59,390 bases of DNA from Opitutus sp. GAS368 (GCA_945859965.1 CAMAPG010000002.1:1-59390); one strand, 5' to 3'. Positions 18,702 to 28,379 are shown, counted from the first letter of the stretch. Notes: generated by a model from the sequence alone, not told the origin. Program-made: numbers and translations.

Positions 18702-20123
18702 TTACTTCTTTTGCTTCCGCTTCAAGATTTCGTCCTGAATTTCGCGTTCTTTGATTTTGTCTTCAATCATCCGCTTCAGGTTGGGCAGCGGCTGGTCACT
18801 CTTGGCCTCGGGAAAGCTCAGGCCTTTGTTGGCGGCGGCAAGGGCATCGTCGTAATGGCGAAGCTCAAAGGCGCAGTAGGCGATCAGATACCAGATTTGC
18901 CAGTCCTTGCCGGGAATGCCCTTGATGGCGGCAACTTGGGCCATCTTGTACGCGTCCTCGAGCTTATCGAGCGAGTAGTAGATATTGGCGGCCTGAAGTT
19001 CGGCTTCACCCGAGGTCGGGAAGTACGCGGCGGCCTGCTTCAGGACATCGATCGCCTTGAGTTCCTTGTTCACCTGTTGGTAGGAGTAGGCGAGGAGGTT
19101 CCAGTTAGCCCAGCTGCGCTCAATCGTGCCGTTTTTGAGGCCGGCTTCCAACAACTCACAGGCGCGATCGAACTGACCGATCGTGAAATAGAGGGTGACG
19201 AGGTTGAAATTGTCCTTCGGGGCAATCAGTAAACCGGCTTTTTGGGCGCGTTCCACGGTCAGGATGGCGCGGATGTAATTCGCGTGGGACTCGCGCTTCA
19301 ACTTGTCGTCGGTGGCGAGGGTGTAATACAGGGGGAAAAGCTGCTCCCAATGGTTTTTGGACTTCGTAAAGCGATGGGCGAGCACTTCCAGGAGCTCGGC
19401 CATGCGGGCAAAATCGCCTTGATGCTGGAGGGTCGCGAGCAACACCGCGTAAGACTGCTCCTTGGGGTTGATGGTGGCCATCAAGCCCTGCTCAGCGGCC
19501 TTCTGGGCCTCGAGGATCAAAGCCTTGTCGGGTTTATCCGGAATCGCCATCGCCCGGTTATAGAGTAAGGTCGAGTAAAGGGCGTATTTCTCCGGATCGG
19601 GTTTCTTGTTACGATCCAAATTGCGCTTCAGGTATTCGATCGCCTTGCTCAGATAGAGCTGCTGCTGCGCGACCGGCCGGCCTTTTGCGCCCGCTTCGGT
19701 GTAGTAAAGCTGCATCAGATACTCGACCAGCGTGTCGGTTTGCTTTTCGCCGAGGTAGTTGTGCTGGTCGGTGAGGTGGAGCGCCGTTTCCAACGGTTCG
19801 ATCGCCTTTTCGTAGGCTTCCTTTTGGACGAGGAAGGTGCCCTTGAAGGAATTGAGCACGGCCTGCTCGTAGCTGCCACCCGGGGTGGCCACCGACAACA
19901 TCTGGTCAATCACGGCCAGAGCGCCATCCCAGTCCCTGGCATCCACCAAGGGCTGGAGCTTGCTCAGGTTTTCGCTGACCTTGGGAGAGAAGGTTTTGTT
20001 GTCCTGGCCATTGGCATTCTGCGCGGAAGCGCTGAATGGCAGAGCGAGCGTGAGCAGCAGGGTGGCTCCGCCCAAGACAATGCGACGCAGGCGGGAAGGG
20101 GTGGAAAGGGAGGATTCGGTCAC
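18702..20123 (-). CDS. TPR-repeat periplasmic protein
   Basis: Signal peptide, multiple TPR-like helical repeats; same operon as TonB/ExbD/ExbB. Confidence 0.82.
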   Translation of the reverse strand: MTESSLSTPSRLRRIVLGGATLLLTLALPFSASAQNANGQDNKTFSPKVSENLSKLQPLVDARDWDGALAVIDQMLSVATPGGSYEQAVLNSFKGTFLVQKEAYEKAIEPLETALHLTDQHNYLGEKQTDTLVEYLMQLYYTEAGAKGRPVAQQQLYLSKAIEYLKRNLDRNKKPDPEKYALYSTLLYNRAMAIPDKPDKALILEAQKAAEQGLMATINPKEQSYAVLLATLQHQGDFARMAELLEVLAHRFTKSKNHWEQLFPLYYTLATDDKLKRESHANYIRAILTVERAQKAGLLIAPKDNFNLVTLYFTIGQFDRACELLEAGLKNGTIERSWANWNLLAYSYQQVNKELKAIDVLKQAAAYFPTSGEAELQAANIYYSLDKLEDAYKMAQVAAIKGIPGKDWQIWYLIAYCAFELRHYDDALAAANKGLSFPEAKSDQPLPNLKRMIEDKIKEREIQDEILKRKQKK

Positions 20124-20129
20124 GGCAAA

Positions 20130-20777
20130 TTATTCGTCGGCGATGCTGAAAACGATGGGAACCTGCATCCGCGTATTCACAGCGCGTCCGCCTTTGCGGC
20201 CCGGCCGGAATTTCCATTTACTGACGGCCAGGATGGCGGAGGATTCAAATTCCCGTTGGGTGGAGCTGATCGCGTAAGCGTTTTGGGCATCGCCGTTCGC
20301 ATCGACGATGAAACCGACGGTCACGGTCCCGGTTATGCCGGCGCGGCGCATTTCAAACGGATAAACTGGTTTGCTCTGCAGGCGGGGCATCGGGACTTGA
20401 TCCAGATTGTTGAGATCGAACACCTCGCCGAGGCCCTTGCCGCCAATGCGGCCCTGGGGAATCGTGATGGCGCCGACATTGGGCTTCATGCCTTCAGGCG
20501 GTGGCGGCTGGATCTGCTGGACGAAAGCGTCCGGGGGAGCGATCTGCGGAATGTCGGTCAACATTGGGGGTGCGACATCCATGACCTCTTCGGGCTGATC
20601 CTCGGGCTCCACCTTCTCGGGTTCATCCGGCTCGATCGGGGGCATCTCGATCTGGATCAGCTTTTCCTCCTCCTTGGCTTTCATCTTTTTGGGGGCGTGC
20701 TTGAGAAAGCCAAGCCCGGCCACCCCACCGTGAAGGAGGACTGAAACAATGAGACCAATGATTAAATCGCGACGCAT
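20130..20777 (-). CDS. TonB family energy transducer
   Basis: N-terminal TM, Pro/Glu-rich linker (PPIEPDEPEKVEPEDQPEE), C-terminal YPFEMRRAGITGTVTVGFIVDANGDAQ. Confidence 0.9.
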   Translation of the reverse strand: MRRDLIIGLIVSVLLHGGVAGLGFLKHAPKKMKAKEEEKLIQIEMPPIEPDEPEKVEPEDQPEEVMDVAPPMLTDIPQIAPPDAFVQQIQPPPPEGMKPNVGAITIPQGRIGGKGLGEVFDLNNLDQVPMPRLQSKPVYPFEMRRAGITGTVTVGFIVDANGDAQNAYAISSTQREFESSAILAVSKWKFRPGRKGGRAVNTRMQVPIVFSIADE

Positions 20778-20794
20778 GTGAGGGCTTGGTTACC

Positions 20795-21223
20795 TTATCG
20801 GCCAGTGGAGCGAACTCGGGTTTCGACGGAGACCTGCTCGATGCCGGCCTTGCGCACTTCATCCAATACCTGGACGGTGGGCCCGAATTTGGCGCGGTCG
20901 TCGCCGGCAATCAGGATGCGGGCTAGGCTGACCGAACTCTTGTACTGCTGGATGCGGGGAGCGATTTCCTCCATCGTGATAAGTTCCCGGTTCCAATAGA
21001 CCGTTTTTTGGTCGGAAACCTGGATCGTGACCGACTCGTCCTGCTCGGTTTTCGTCGGCGGCGTGGCCACTGGCAAATTCACAGGCAGCGACCGGAGTCG
21101 ATCCAGCGAAAGCGTGAACAGAACAAAGGTCGCCAGCAAAAAGAAGATGACGTCAATGAGAGGGATGATCTCAATGCGCGCCTTCTTTGGACCGATATTT
21201 ACTCTGGGACCAGCACCAGCCAT
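20795..21223 (-). CDS. exbD: ExbD/TolR family biopolymer transport protein (2)
   Basis: ARIEIIPLIDVIFFLLATFVLFTLS TM with conserved Asp. Confidence 0.92.
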   Translation of the reverse strand: MAGAGPRVNIGPKKARIEIIPLIDVIFFLLATFVLFTLSLDRLRSLPVNLPVATPPTKTEQDESVTIQVSDQKTVYWNRELITMEEIAPRIQQYKSSVSLARILIAGDDRAKFGPTVQVLDEVRKAGIEQVSVETRVRSTGR

Positions 21224-21282
21224 GGGAAAAGGGATTTGGAAAAATTAAAGGATAAGAACCGGGGACGCTAGGTGCGTGGGGT

Positions 21283-21711
21283 TCAGGTGGACTTCGGCTT
21301 CGTCCTCGTTTCCACGAAAACTTTTTGAAAACCGGCTTTGCGGACTTCGTTGATCACGTAGGCAAACACCGAGACAAATGACGCATCCTCGTCTCCATTG
21401 ATCAAAATGCGTCCATCCGGATTGGCGACCCGGTAGGCTTGAAGACGCTGGATGAATTCATCCAGCGTGATTTGATCCTTGTCCCAGCCAACGGTGCCTT
21501 CCGAGGTAATGCTAATCGTGACCGTGCCAGCGGTATCGCGAGGCTCGCCGGAATCGGCCTTGGGTACAGCAACCTTGATGCCCCCGGTCGCGTTCATCGA
21601 GAGCGTGAACAAAACGAAGGTCGCCAGCAGAAAGAAGATCACATCGATTAAGGGAATGATCTCGATGCGGGCTCTTTTCTTGCCGCCGCTGCTTGCACTT
21701 GATCCGGACAT
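21283..21711 (-). CDS. exbD: ExbD/TolR family biopolymer transport protein (1)
   Basis: ARIEIIPLIDVIFFLLATFVLFTLS TM, ILINGDEDASF periplasmic domain. Confidence 0.92.
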   Translation of the reverse strand: MSGSSASSGGKKRARIEIIPLIDVIFFLLATFVLFTLSMNATGGIKVAVPKADSGEPRDTAGTVTISITSEGTVGWDKDQITLDEFIQRLQAYRVANPDGRILINGDEDASFVSVFAYVINEVRKAGFQKVFVETRTKPKST

Positions 21712-21778
21712 GGTGGAAATTTTAAGGGAAATGATGCCTACAGTACCGATAACGAACCTGCCGCGCGTTTCTTAGCGC

Positions 21779-22465
21779 TTAGCGGTTAAAAGGAGCGGTC
21801 GGCTCGGCCTTCTTCATCAACATCTCGAGGGCGGCGGCAGCGTCACCCATTTCGTGCTTCGCCTCTTCCGTGCGGGCATTGAGATAGTTATAGAAAGGAA
21901 GGGCCGTGACCGCGATCACGAGACCGCAGGCGGTCGCGATGAGCGCTTCACCGACACCACCCGTGATGGTCGCGGTGGCTGCACCGATGTCGCCGCCGCC
22001 GAGGCCGGCGAACGTCTTCATCATACCCGTAACGGTACCGAGCAATCCGAGCAAAGGAGCGGCCGTGATCACGGTGTCGAGAGTGGCCATGCCCTGGCCG
22101 AAGCGCGTGAGCTCCTTGGACGAGGCGCGGATGAAGGCATTGAGAATGGAGTGATCCTTGTTGTTCAGAGCGTAGAACAGGACGCGAGCGACAACATCGT
22201 TGCTTTTCTTGCCGGTCGCCAGCGCGCCTTCGATATCGCGGTGTTCGATTGCTTCCAGCATCTTCTCCACGACTTCGGCTTCGCGGTTTTTGTTCTCACG
22301 GAGAATGAACAGCAGACGCTCAATGATGACGGTGAGACCCACCAGGGACACCAGGAGAATGGGCCACATAACCGGGCCGCCGTGAACGAAAAGCTCCATG
22401 GTGCTCATGGGGCTGCCGTCCGGATTATTGAGAAGGAATGCGATAGGGAGGCTGTGTATGATCAT
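21779..22465 (-). CDS. exbB: MotA/TolQ/ExbB proton channel family protein
   Basis: TAAPLLGLLGTVTGMMKTF, GGVGEALIATACGLVIAVTALPFYNYL. Confidence 0.93.
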   Translation of the reverse strand: MIIHSLPIAFLLNNPDGSPMSTMELFVHGGPVMWPILLVSLVGLTVIIERLLFILRENKNREAEVVEKMLEAIEHRDIEGALATGKKSNDVVARVLFYALNNKDHSILNAFIRASSKELTRFGQGMATLDTVITAAPLLGLLGTVTGMMKTFAGLGGGDIGAATATITGGVGEALIATACGLVIAVTALPFYNYLNARTEEAKHEMGDAAAALEMLMKKAEPTAPFNR

Positions 22466-22945
22466 TGGAGAAAAAATTTAGAGTAAGTGGTTGGGTCGGG
22501 GGAAAACGGTGTTCGTTTGATGGAAAGACACAAAAGGGCCCGAAGCGCTCAATCAATTTCGCCGGCTATCAGCCGAGGCGCTTTCGAAAATTCGGCATGG
22601 TGATTCCGGTAACGCAGGAACTGGGCCGATTAAAACTTTTTTTGCAGGGGGGTGGAGGGGGGATACCAGCATCATGCTGAAAAAAATGAACAACTAGGTA
22701 ATTTGAGAAAGCGAACTAGGGGTCATTGAAAGTAGGGTGTCAACCCACTTTCAGGGCGCAGGGAGAAAATATTTTTGCTAATGCAGTCCATCACTCGGAA
22801 GGTCGTGCGGAACGTCGGGGAATGTCCGAAGTGCAGGTTCGAAAGCTTTGTCATTCGTGTGTGGAAGTGCGGCGGGACAGAGTGAATTTTGGATCTCAGG
22901 GGCGGAATTGGCAAAGGCTGATTCTGGATTCTCCGCATTCTTCAA

Positions 22946-23019
22946 TGGCTGCCCGACTAGGACTCGAACCTAGACAAAACGAGTCAGAGTCGTTTGTGCT
23001 ACCATTACACCATCGGGCA
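22946..23019 (-). tRNA. tRNA-Gln (CTG)
   Basis: Reverse strand TGCCCGA...AACGA-CTCTGAC-TCGTT...GGTTCGAGTCC...TCGGGCA G CCA. Confidence 0.95.
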
Positions 23020-23165
23020 GTGAAAAATCTTGAAGCGCCATCGGAGGTCGTTCGGCCCTGCTTCGCCGAAGGCTTCGCAGGACAACCTTCGCGCAGAAAT
23101 CGCGGTTGGATCAGAGCGGGGTTGCGAAGGTTGGCTTGCCAAGCCGTAGCTCAAAGAGCGAAGGC

Positions 23166-23240
23166 TGGAGCCGGCGATGGGATTCGAACCCGCAACCGCC
23201 TGTTTACAAAACAGGTGCTCTACCGTTGAGCTACGCCGGC
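23166..23240 (-). tRNA. tRNA-Thr (TGT)
   Basis: Reverse strand GCCGGCG...CCTGT-TTTGTAA-ACAGG...GGTTCGAATCC..., encoded CCA. Confidence 0.95.
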
Positions 23241-23323
23241 GCAGAAACTCGCAGCGCTTTGCCGAAAATAAATGAGAAAAAACGAAAGTGGCGCGCCCTC
23301 CGTAGCCCCGAAGGAGCGAAGGA

Positions 23324-23398
23324 TGGTGGCTCCCCGGGGACTCGAACCCCGAACCTACTGATTAAGAGTCAGCTGCTCTACCATTGAGCTAGGAAGCC
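23324..23398 (-). tRNA. tRNA-Lys (CTT)
   Basis: Reverse strand GGCTTCC...CTGA-CTCTTAA-TCAG...GGTTCGAGTCC...GGGAGCC A CCA. Confidence 0.95.
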
Positions 23399-23666
23399 AA
23401 AAGCCAAGAGGTCAAAAACCTCATAAACCCGTCGGTGATGTCAACTGCGATTTGAGCTCAAGCCTCAATGAAGCGGGTTCGCCCGGCCTCCCGGCCTGTC
23501 ACAAAGGCTTGTCGCGGGTCCTTTAAACAGAGGCCAACGCGCGATCCCGACCGGGATGACGAAAAAGCGAATGGCGGGGCGGACCGCACAGGAGGCCGCG
23601 TGAGAGGTGGTTGCAACGGGTGCGTTGACTCTAGGAAACGGGCGCGAAGAGTGGCGGTTTACCGCG

Positions 23667-24524
23667 ATGCATCCCGTCATGACCGACTCTGCGAATCAGC
23701 CCGCCCATGAGCCGCCGGCTCACCGCCTGGTTTCGGGTGAGCGGACAAGGGTCATGGGTATTCTCAATGTCACCCCCGATTCTTTTTTTGACGGCGGCCG
23801 GAATAATTCGCCCGATGCCGCCGAGGCGCGAGCCCGGCAGATCGAGGCAGAGGGAGCCGATTGGATCGATCTCGGCGCCGAATCCAGCCGTCCCGGCGCA
23901 GTGGCGATTTCGGAGGCCGAAGAGTTGAAGCGGCTATTGCCGGTCATCGCCCGCGCTCGCGCCGCTAGCCGTCTGCCTTTGTCGGTGGATACCACAAAGG
24001 CATCCGTGGCGCAGGCAGCCTTGGCGGCGGGAGCGACCTGGATCAACGATATCTGGGGCCTGCAGGGCGATGCCCGGATGGCCGGGGTCGTGGCCGAGGC
24101 GGGCGCATCGGTGGTGATCATGCACAACCAGCACGGGACGGATTATCCGGAGGGGATTTTTCCGGCCATCCAGCGTTATTTCGAGCGTTCGCTGCACCTG
24201 GCCGGGCGGGCGGGCATCCCGCACACACGCGTGATGCTCGATCCCGGGATCGGGTTCGGCAAAACGCCCGCGCAGAATCTCGAGGTGTTGCGCGGGCTGA
24301 AGGAATTCCAGCGCTTCGGCCTGCCGCTGCTGCTGGGGGCTTCCCGCAAATCCGTGCTCGGCCATGTGCTCAATCTTCCCCCGGCGGAACGCCTGGAAGC
24401 ATCGCTGGCGACGACGGTGGCCGCAGTGGCGGCGGGGTTTGACGCCGTGCGGGTGCATGATGTGCAGGCCCACGTACGCACGGCCCGAACGGCGGACGCC
24501 CTCTACCGGATTTCCCATGGATAA
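23667..24524 (+). CDS. folP: dihydropteroate synthase
   Basis: VMGILNVTPDSFFDGG, DWIDLGAESSRPGA, DPGIGFGKTPAQNLEVL, GASRKS. Confidence 0.96.
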   Translation: MHPVMTDSANQPAHEPPAHRLVSGERTRVMGILNVTPDSFFDGGRNNSPDAAEARARQIEAEGADWIDLGAESSRPGAVAISEAEELKRLLPVIARARAASRLPLSVDTTKASVAQAALAAGATWINDIWGLQGDARMAGVVAEAGASVVIMHNQHGTDYPEGIFPAIQRYFERSLHLAGRAGIPHTRVMLDPGIGFGKTPAQNLEVLRGLKEFQRFGLPLLLGASRKSVLGHVLNLPPAERLEASLATTVAAVAAGFDAVRVHDVQAHVRTARTADALYRISHG

Positions 24525-24876
24525 AGTCTTCATCGAAGGTTTCACGGTTTTCGCCCACCACGGCGTCCATCCCGAGGAGGCAGTGCTTGGGCAGCGCTTC
24601 ATCTTTGACGTGGAGCTGGGCCTAGACCTCAAAGCCGCGGGCGGTTCGGACCACCTGCCTGACACGGTGGATTATGGTGCCGTCATGGCGCGGATCACCC
24701 AGGTGGCGGAAACCCGCCGCTGCCGGCTGCTCGAGGCCTTGGGCGAGGCGATCGTCCAGGATTTGTTCGCGGCCTTTCCTCTCGTGCGGTCCGTGCGATT
24801 GCGCATTCACAAGCCGGCGGCGCCGGTGCGCGGGCAGTTTACCTCGGTCGGAATCGAAATCGCGCGTGACCGATGA
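24517..24876 (+). CDS. folB: dihydroneopterin aldolase
   Basis: MDKVFIEGFTVFAHHGVHPEEAVLGQRFIFDVELGLD; overlaps folP. Confidence 0.93.
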   Translation: MDKVFIEGFTVFAHHGVHPEEAVLGQRFIFDVELGLDLKAAGGSDHLPDTVDYGAVMARITQVAETRRCRLLEALGEAIVQDLFAAFPLVRSVRLRIHKPAAPVRGQFTSVGIEIARDR

Positions 24877-25352
24877 CTCGTGGATTCCTGGGACTGGGCA
24901 GCAATCTGGGCGACAAACGCGCGCACCTCGCCGCAGCGCTTGAAGCGCTGGCTCGCGAACCTGGAATCGAACTTCGGCGCACGGCGGTTTTTTACCGCAC
25001 CGCCCCGCTGGGCGGGCCCGCCGGTCAGGACTGGTATCTTAATACCGTGGTGGAGATCGCGACCGATTTGCGCCCACTAGCGGTGTTGGAGCGCTGCGAA
25101 GCGATCGAACGATCCCTGGGCCGCGTGCGGATCGAACGCTGGGGTCCGCGGACGATCGATATCGATCTGCTCTGGTTCGATGAGGCGGTTGAAGCCACGC
25201 CACGTTTAATCCTTCCGCATCCCCGGGCTCATTTGCGCAGCTTCGTCCTGAAACCGTGGCATGAACTGGAGCCGGATTTCCTGCTGCTCGGACATCCACT
25301 CGCTTACTGGCTGGAGAAGGCCGATCCCTTGGGGATCGCCAAAGTGCCATGA
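24873..25352 (+). CDS. folK: 2-amino-4-hydroxy-6-hydroxymethyldihydropteridine pyrophosphokinase
   Basis: GLGSNLGDKRAHLAAAL, LGRVRIERWGPRTIDIDLLWF, LPHPRAHLRSFVL. Confidence 0.96.
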   Translation: MTRGFLGLGSNLGDKRAHLAAALEALAREPGIELRRTAVFYRTAPLGGPAGQDWYLNTVVEIATDLRPLAVLERCEAIERSLGRVRIERWGPRTIDIDLLWFDEAVEATPRLILPHPRAHLRSFVLKPWHELEPDFLLLGHPLAYWLEKADPLGIAKVP

Positions 25353-26749
25353 GTGCGTCGGGACATGCCCGGGTCGTTTCCGCACCTGCGCCGACGGAGG
25401 CTTTTGCACGGCTGGCGCAGCATACGGGCGTTTTCTGGCTCGATAGCAGCTTGCCGCGCAAAAGTGACGGTCGCTTCTCAATCATGGGTTGCGAGCCGCG
25501 CTGGGTTTTTATCGCTCACGGGCAGGAGTGGAGGATCGAACGCCGCGGCGTGGTGGTGGAGAGGGGAGCGCATGACGCACTCGCGAAGCTTGAGGAATTG
25601 CTCGCGTCCCATCGCGTGGTTTCTCCGGTCAGGCCAGAGCTGCCCTTTTGGGGCGGTGCCATCGGCTGGTTTTCCTATGACCTCGGGCGGCAGTTCGAAT
25701 CGATGGAGGGCACGGCGTTGGCTGATTTGCCGACTCCCGATATCCGGCTGGCGTGGCATGATGCCGCCCTGGTGTGGGATCATCAGGAAAACCTCACCTG
25801 GCTGGTGGGAGCGGATGGCGAACGCCCGGCCGCGCTGGCGATGGACGAACTCGCGGTTTGGCTGTCGGAATCGGCTCCGGCGGAAGCGTCCGGCGCGTGC
25901 CTGAAAAAAACGGCGCCCGCGATCAGCGATCTTCTGCGCGGGGAATATCTGGAGCACGTTGAAGCGATTCGCGACTGCATTGCCCGGGGAGAAGTGTACC
26001 AGGCAAATCTGGTCCAACGTTTCACTTGTGCCCATCACGACACGACGGCGGCGATTTACCTGCGACTGCGCGAACTGAATCCGGCACCCTTTGCGCTCTA
26101 CCTAGACGCTGGCGACTGGGCTGTGCTGAGCAGTTCGCCGGAGCGATTTCTCGAGGTGGAACCGGGTGGACGCATCCGGACGTGCCCGATCAAAGGGACG
26201 CGCCCGCGCGGCCGCAGCGGGGCGGAAGACGAGGCGCGACGCCAGGAGCTGGCGGCCAGTGTGAAGGAACGCGCGGAATTGCTGATGATCGTGGATTTGC
26301 TGCGCAACGACCTCGGTCGCGTCTGTGAATTCGGCAGCGTCCAGGTGCCGCGCCTGCATGCCTTGGAAACGTTTGCTACGGTCCACCATCTGGTGGGCGA
26401 GGTGACCGGACAACTGCGCGCCGGGGTTCGGCTGGGCGAGTTGTTGCGCGCGGTTTTTCCCGGCGGTTCAATCACCGGGGCACCGAAAATCGCCGCGTTG
26501 CGCTTGATCGACCGGCTCGAGCCGCACCGTCGCGGCATCGGGATGGGTGCGCTGGGGTATTTGAGTGCGCATGGGCGCATCGATCTCAATATCGCCATTC
26601 GCACCATCATCTGCCGGGGAGGGCAGGCGTATTTTCATCTCGGTGCGGGCATCGTCTGGGATTCCAATCCGGCGGCAGAGTATGAGGAAACCCTGGTCAA
26701 AGGCCGCGCCTTGTTTGCGGCTCTCGGTCTGCCGGAGGCCAACCCATGA
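25349..26749 (+). CDS. pabB: aminodeoxychorismate synthase component I / chorismate-binding enzyme
   Basis: SSPERFLEV, PIKGTRPRG, MIVDLLRNDLGRVC, PGGSITGAPK, GALGYLSAHGRIDLNIAIRT. Confidence 0.92.
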   Translation: MSASGHARVVSAPAPTEAFARLAQHTGVFWLDSSLPRKSDGRFSIMGCEPRWVFIAHGQEWRIERRGVVVERGAHDALAKLEELLASHRVVSPVRPELPFWGGAIGWFSYDLGRQFESMEGTALADLPTPDIRLAWHDAALVWDHQENLTWLVGADGERPAALAMDELAVWLSESAPAEASGACLKKTAPAISDLLRGEYLEHVEAIRDCIARGEVYQANLVQRFTCAHHDTTAAIYLRLRELNPAPFALYLDAGDWAVLSSSPERFLEVEPGGRIRTCPIKGTRPRGRSGAEDEARRQELAASVKERAELLMIVDLLRNDLGRVCEFGSVQVPRLHALETFATVHHLVGEVTGQLRAGVRLGELLRAVFPGGSITGAPKIAALRLIDRLEPHRRGIGMGALGYLSAHGRIDLNIAIRTIICRGGQAYFHLGAGIVWDSNPAAEYEETLVKGRALFAALGLPEANP

Positions 26750-27567
26750 AGCGGATCATTAATGGGGTGGCCGAGGAGACGCCTTCGCTGGAAATGGTGG
26801 AGCTGCCGCACGATGGCACGGGAGTGTTTGAAACCCTGCTCCTCCGCGAGGGGACACCGGTCTTTTTCGAGGATCATTGGGCTCGTTTCGCCCGCGGATG
26901 CCAGTGGTATGGTTTCGCCGCTCCGACGACTGCTGAGACCATGGCAGGAATTGCGAGACACCTGTCCGTGGAAAACAAGGTGGCGACCGGCGTTCTGCGG
27001 TTTGCCGCGTGGAAGCACACCGACAAGGTGGTGGAGTGGCGGGTGGAGGTCTCACCACCGCGGCCGCATATGACGCGAAGCTCCGTGCGGATCACGGTCG
27101 GACCCTCCTTGCCGGCGGCGGACCAGGACCGGGCTTTCAAACACCTCAATCGCGGGGCTTGGTTGCAGGCTCTGCGGGCGGTTCGCGCGAGTGGGTGGGA
27201 CGACGCCCTGCTGCTCGATTCAATGGGTTATGTCGTCGAGACCTGCGTCTCGAATGGGTTCTTTGTCGATCAGCACGGTTTGCACACTCCCGCCTTGGAG
27301 ACGGGAGCCTTGCCCGGCGTCATGCGGGGCCGGGTCATCGCGTTGGCCAAGGAACTCGGGCTAAATGTAAAAGAAGGCCATTATCGGCTGTCGGACCTGC
27401 AGCAGGCGTCGGAAATCTGGCTCTCCAACTCCCTTTTGGGCCTGCGCCCGGTGACGGAGTGCGCGGATCGGTCGTTTTCCGCTCCTTTTCCGGTTTTGCA
27501 GCGATTTCGCGCCGGCTGGGAGGCCCGCCATGGCTGGGATCCGGTGGTTGTTGTGCCCACCCTGTGA
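26746..27567 (+). CDS. pabC: aminotransferase class IV / 4-amino-4-deoxychorismate lyase
   Basis: GVFETLLLREGTPVFFEDHWARF, VETCVSNGFFV, ETGALPGVMRGRVIALAKELG; ATGA overlap with pabB. Confidence 0.88.
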   Translation: MKRIINGVAEETPSLEMVELPHDGTGVFETLLLREGTPVFFEDHWARFARGCQWYGFAAPTTAETMAGIARHLSVENKVATGVLRFAAWKHTDKVVEWRVEVSPPRPHMTRSSVRITVGPSLPAADQDRAFKHLNRGAWLQALRAVRASGWDDALLLDSMGYVVETCVSNGFFVDQHGLHTPALETGALPGVMRGRVIALAKELGLNVKEGHYRLSDLQQASEIWLSNSLLGLRPVTECADRSFSAPFPVLQRFRAGWEARHGWDPVVVVPTL

Positions 27568-27628
27568 TTCGAGGCCACTTTCCCCTTGCCAAGGCCGGTC
27601 GCGATCTCTGTTTTCGACCGCTCTCTTT

Positions 27629-27823
27629 ATGCAAAAGACCAAAAAGTCCGTAGCCAAGCGCTTCAAGCTTACCTCCAGGGGCAAGCTCGTCCGCCGTACG
27701 CCTGGCTTCCGTCACTTGCTCGCCTCGAAAAGCACGAAAGCCAAACGTCGTGCCTCCCGGGACAAGCTGGTGGCTGAAGGTCATGCCAAGCCGCTCAAGC
27801 GCTGTCTGCCGTTCGGTCTCTAA
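27629..27823 (+). CDS. rpmI: 50S ribosomal protein L35
   Basis: MQKTKKSVAKRFKLTSRGKLVRRTPGFRHLLASKSTKAKRRASRDKLV. Confidence 0.95.
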   Translation: MQKTKKSVAKRFKLTSRGKLVRRTPGFRHLLASKSTKAKRRASRDKLVAEGHAKPLKRCLPFGL

Positions 27824-27908
27824 ACCGACGCGCTTCAACCACAACCACGCCAGGCGGGTGAAATCCAAAGCCGACCCGCCGGCAATTTAACCTAAGGAAT
27901 AACACAAC

Positions 27909-28292
27909 ATGGCTCGTGCAACAAACTCACCCGCGTCGCGCAAGCGACACAAGAAGGTGCTGAAATACGCCAAGGGCTATTTCGGCAATAAATCGAAGCT
28001 CTTTCGCTATGCGAAGGAAGCAGTCCAGCATGCCTGGCAATACGCCTACATCGCGCGCAAAAAGAAGAAGGCGGACCGTCGCGGTCTCTGGATCATTCGC
28101 TTGAACGCTGCCTGCCGCAATGCGGGTATCACCTACAGCCGCTTTATCGAGGGCTTGAAGGCCGCGAACATCGAACTCGATCGCAAGATTCTGTCCGATA
28201 TCGCGATTCGCGACGAGGTGGCCTTTAATAGCCTGGTCAAAACAGCCCAGGACGCGTTGAAGACCAAGGCTAGTTCGGCAGCGAAGGCCTAA
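27909..28292 (+). CDS. rplT: 50S ribosomal protein L20
   Basis: MARATNSPASRKRHKKVLKYAKGYFGNKSKLFRYAKEAVQHAWQYAYIARKKKK. Confidence 0.97.
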   Translation: MARATNSPASRKRHKKVLKYAKGYFGNKSKLFRYAKEAVQHAWQYAYIARKKKKADRRGLWIIRLNAACRNAGITYSRFIEGLKAANIELDRKILSDIAIRDEVAFNSLVKTAQDALKTKASSAAKA

Positions 28293-28339
28293 CTCTGACA
28301 AACGCGAGCCGGGCGGCTCGCCTTCCATTCTGTTCCAAG

Positions 28340-28379
28340 GAGGACGGGCCTCGGTCGAGGTTCCGTCCTCTTTGTTTTT
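28340..28379 (+). terminator. putative intrinsic terminator after rplT
   Basis: GAGGACGG...CCGTCCTC followed by TTTGTTTTT. Confidence 0.75.

Noticed and set aside
22946-23398. tRNA-Gln/Thr/Lys cluster as a genomic-island integration site
   Set aside because: No integrase, direct repeats of tRNA 3' ends, or phage genes in the flanks.
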